Below are positions 62,237 through 64,000 of a DNA stretch of 64,000 nucleotides, piece by piece; position 1 is the first letter of the stretch, and the number at the start of each line of letters is the position of its first letter. The stretch is from Improbicoccus devescovinae (GTDB taxonomy: Bacteria; Bacillota; Clostridia; Oscillospirales; Acutalibacteraceae): NCBI GenBank assembly GCA_036245095.1, contig BSWA01000001.1:310001-374000 (forward strand), in the 5' to 3' direction. The translations under genes and the position numbers were made by a program. Below the pieces are notes generated by a model, which did no database searches, had not been told where the DNA came from, and was given only the letters and a program-made list of their open reading frames with translations.

Positions 62237-63202
62237 TTGAAATATAAAAAGCATATTAGTACAGTTGGATTATTTGGGTTATTCACATTAATTTTTTTAT
62301 TTTTTTTTCATAGTAATATTGATTCAAATTCAACTGTTATTCCTGATAACTCGGATAAACTTCTGGTTCATATATTAGACGTTGGTTTGGGTGATTGCAT
62401 TGTTGTCCAATGTTTTTCTAGTAAAATTGCACATAATTTATTAATTGATGCAGGAATTAAAGACACATCTTATAATATAATGTCATATTTCAAAAAAAAT
62501 GCAATTACAAATTTTGAATTTATTTTTCTCACGCATTTTCATAGTGATCACTATGGCGGGATTTCTAAAATATTTCAGAATTTTCCATACAACAGATTTA
62601 TTACTACATATTTAGCGAAAGAAAAGCTGATCAGAAAAAAAGATATTATGTTGCAATTACAAACCAAAAAAATCGAACCAGAGTTTATCGGGCCTGATGA
62701 TATAAAACTTGGCAAAAATTATATGCTTGGGAATTGCCAAATATCTGTGTTAGGCCCGCCTGATTTTTTCTCTGGGGATGATTTCAATCAGACAAATAAT
62801 AGCTCGCTGGTTTTGCAGCTGATTTATAAAAATACGAAATTTTTATTTACCGGCGATGCTTCTAAAAAATCTGAAGAATCTATGATCATGCTTTATGGTA
62901 ATAGGCTTAAATCTGATTTTTTGAAAGTAGGCCATCATGGAAGTTTTACGTCGTCATCACAAGATTTCATATCAAAAGTGAGTCCAATTATTGCAGCAGT
63001 TTCAACAGGAAAAAAGCATCGAAGGGACGTTATTTTAGACAGATTAGACAAAAATAAAATCAACGTTGTTTCAACTTTTGATTCCGGTAATATAACTTTG
63101 AAATCAGATGGGACAATTTTAGAAATTATAACACCTGAAAATTATAAGCCAAAATATTTATATGCTAATCTTAAATTTGAAAACTTGGAAAATGCTGCAT
63201 AA
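62237..63202 (+). CDS. ComEC-type metallo-beta-lactamase-fold protein, membrane-anchored
   Basis: 321 residues beginning at TTG 62237 after AAAGGAATG. An N-terminal hydrophobic helix (VGLFGLFTLIFLFFFHSN) is followed by an MBL domain like the C-terminal part of ComEC: HILDVGLGDCIVVQC, LTHFHSDHYGGI, FLFTGDASKKSEESM, FLKVGHHGSF. It lacks the ComEC channel helices, so it is not a DNA-uptake channel. Stand-alone proteins of this type are common in Clostridia; an extracytoplasmic nuclease or hydrolase role is likely but unproved. Confidence 0.85.
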   Translation: MKYKKHISTVGLFGLFTLIFLFFFHSNIDSNSTVIPDNSDKLLVHILDVGLGDCIVVQCFSSKIAHNLLIDAGIKDTSYNIMSYFKKNAITNFEFIFLTHFHSDHYGGISKIFQNFPYNRFITTYLAKEKLIRKKDIMLQLQTKKIEPEFIGPDDIKLGKNYMLGNCQISVLGPPDFFSGDDFNQTNNSSLVLQLIYKNTKFLFTGDASKKSEESMIMLYGNRLKSDFLKVGHHGSFTSSSQDFISKVSPIIAAVSTGKKHRRDVILDRLDKNKINVVSTFDSGNITLKSDGTILEIITPENYKPKYLYANLKFENLENAA

Positions 63203-63213
63203 TTTTAAACATA

Positions 63214-64000
63214 TTAACACGGTTCTCTTGGAAATGCAAGAGCAAAAAAGTCATCCCTGGGAATATCTATAATTGTTCGCACAAAATATCTGATATCATC
63301 CATAGCATGATCATTTTTTTTATTAGGCATTTCTTTTGGATTTTTTTCAGAGGCCTCCTTCCAGCTATAAAGCGAAAATTCACGCATAGAATTTGTGCAT
63401 GTTTTACAAATTTTTATCTTTCCGCTACGAAGTGCTGTAGATGTTAAATTTATTCCCGAAATTATGCTGTTATTTGCAGGAATTATTTTTATTTTTTGGG
63501 ATTTTTTAAATAAAATTATGAAACTTGAGGCGGATGGGTCAATTGTAATATATTTTATTCTATTTTTTATAAAATTTTGTGGAAAATTCTTAAAACAATT
63601 TTTTAAAATTTCCATAATATTCTCATAATGTTCCTGATCCGTACGAATTTCGCCTATAATTTTCGAGTCATAATAATATTCATCCAATCTGTACCAAGTA
63701 TTTTCAAAAAATCCCCAGATGCCGCATGACATCGGATTAATAATTCCGTAGTCGCAAGAGAGCGCAATTATACTAAAATTCACTTCAGGAACATTTACAA
63801 AAAAATTTTCGTTCATAAACGGATAAATCAGGCCTTTATTTTTAGACCAATTACCCAAAATAAATCGTTCATAAAAAGTTCCGGAGTAAAAATTATGATA
63901 TCTTTCTTTAATTTTGCTAGAAATATTAGGATTATCTTGCAATTCAAAATGAAAATACAAAAATTTTTTATTATTTTGTGTATTTTTAACATTAATTTTA
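63214..64000 (-). CDS. Phage terminase large subunit, PBSX type, C-terminal part
   Basis: The frame stays open to the right edge, so the ATPase half lies outside the window. The visible part opens FHFELQDNPNISSKIKERY, SGTFYERFILGNW, NKGLIYPFM, characteristic of the PBSX-family terminase. The nuclease domain has its acidic residues in LSCDYGIINPMS, ITIDPSASSF and NDHAMDDIRYFV. In a phage it would package DNA into the capsid whose proteins lie 50 kb away. No other phage gene adjoins it here. Confidence 0.85.
   Translation of the reverse strand, partial: KINVKNTQNNKKFLYFHFELQDNPNISSKIKERYHNFYSGTFYERFILGNWSKNKGLIYPFMNENFFVNVPEVNFSIIALSCDYGIINPMSCGIWGFFENTWYRLDEYYYDSKIIGEIRTDQEHYENIMEILKNCFKNFPQNFIKNRIKYITIDPSASSFIILFKKSQKIKIIPANNSIISGINLTSTALRSGKIKICKTCTNSMREFSLYSWKEASEKNPKEMPNKKNDHAMDDIRYFVRTIIDIPRDDFFALAFPREPC

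Overview
The window looks like the chromosome of an AT-rich, endospore-forming Bacillota of the Clostridia type. It carries the spoIIAA-spoIIAB-sigF operon, sigG, a gerAA-gerAB pair and an FtsK/SpoIIIE translocase. Housekeeping genes are very AT-rich, often start with TTG, and have AGGAGG-like ribosome binding sites. The species cannot be named from this sequence. An uncultured gut or symbiotic lineage is possible, but that is a guess.

Layout. 1-9.6 kb: aspartokinase (cut by the edge), rsmD, a coiled-coil gene, uppP, ftsK/spoIIIE, rsmA, zapA, dut and a class B PBP. 9.6-13.1 kb: a degraded phage head module (prohead protease, major capsid protein, a small third gene) interleaved with three perfect parS sites (TGTTTCACGTGAAACA), so this is probably an origin-proximal, ParB-bound region. 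13.1-21.4 kb: an orphan 548-residue gene, dnaJ, murA, a YycJ-type metallo-hydrolase, a GT2 glycosyltransferase and the spoIIA operon. 46.8-64 kb: sigG, pyrF-pyrE, tadA, rbfA, a serine-hydrolase-like protein without its active site, nrnA, an ATPase, an ABC-F protein, gerAB/gerAA without gerAC, a double AAA ATPase, ftsX without ftsE, an EnvC-type M23 peptidase, a ComEC-type metallo-hydrolase and the C-terminal part of a PBSX-type terminase.

The striking part is 21.5-46.4 kb. Between the spoIIA operon and sigG lie 29 tandem genes, all on the + strand (called S1 to S29 here), and no other gene. Nearly all encode a Sec signal peptide of one conserved type (MRNKKIYQKILAI... ending RIAASA) followed by a divergent mature domain of about 150 residues. 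That domain shares a scaffold: an IPII(W/Y) strand, an HQxG(T/x)VY strand, a helix ending in SF, a VYVWFD-like strand, and a final PC(V/I)(F/L)V strand followed by PP.WW. Twenty-six of the 29 are preceded by their own TTGACA/TATTAT promoter and a near-identical AT-rich leader. The mature coding parts are visibly GC-rich, while promoters, leaders and signal peptides are as AT-rich as the host. Subfamilies are: WW type (S4, S5, S6, S14, S15, S17), TSGR type (S7, S16, S21, S22), LEAD type (S8, S18, S19, S20), long Cys-rich type (S2, S10, S12), GILLL type (S26-S29), and singletons, including a 910-residue giant with two domains (S25). Six members are broken by single stops or frameshifts and two carry tandem copies of the signal peptide, so the array is expanding and decaying. 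I recognise no known family in it. A diversified set of exported proteins (effectors, adhesins, surface or spore-coat components) is the inference.

In the sporulation set, SpoIIAB holds SigF, SpoIIAA releases it, SigG acts later in the forespore, SpoIIIE pumps the chromosome and GerA proteins sense germinants. Whether the array belongs to that programme is open: its promoters look like housekeeping sigma-A sites, not SigF/SigG sites.
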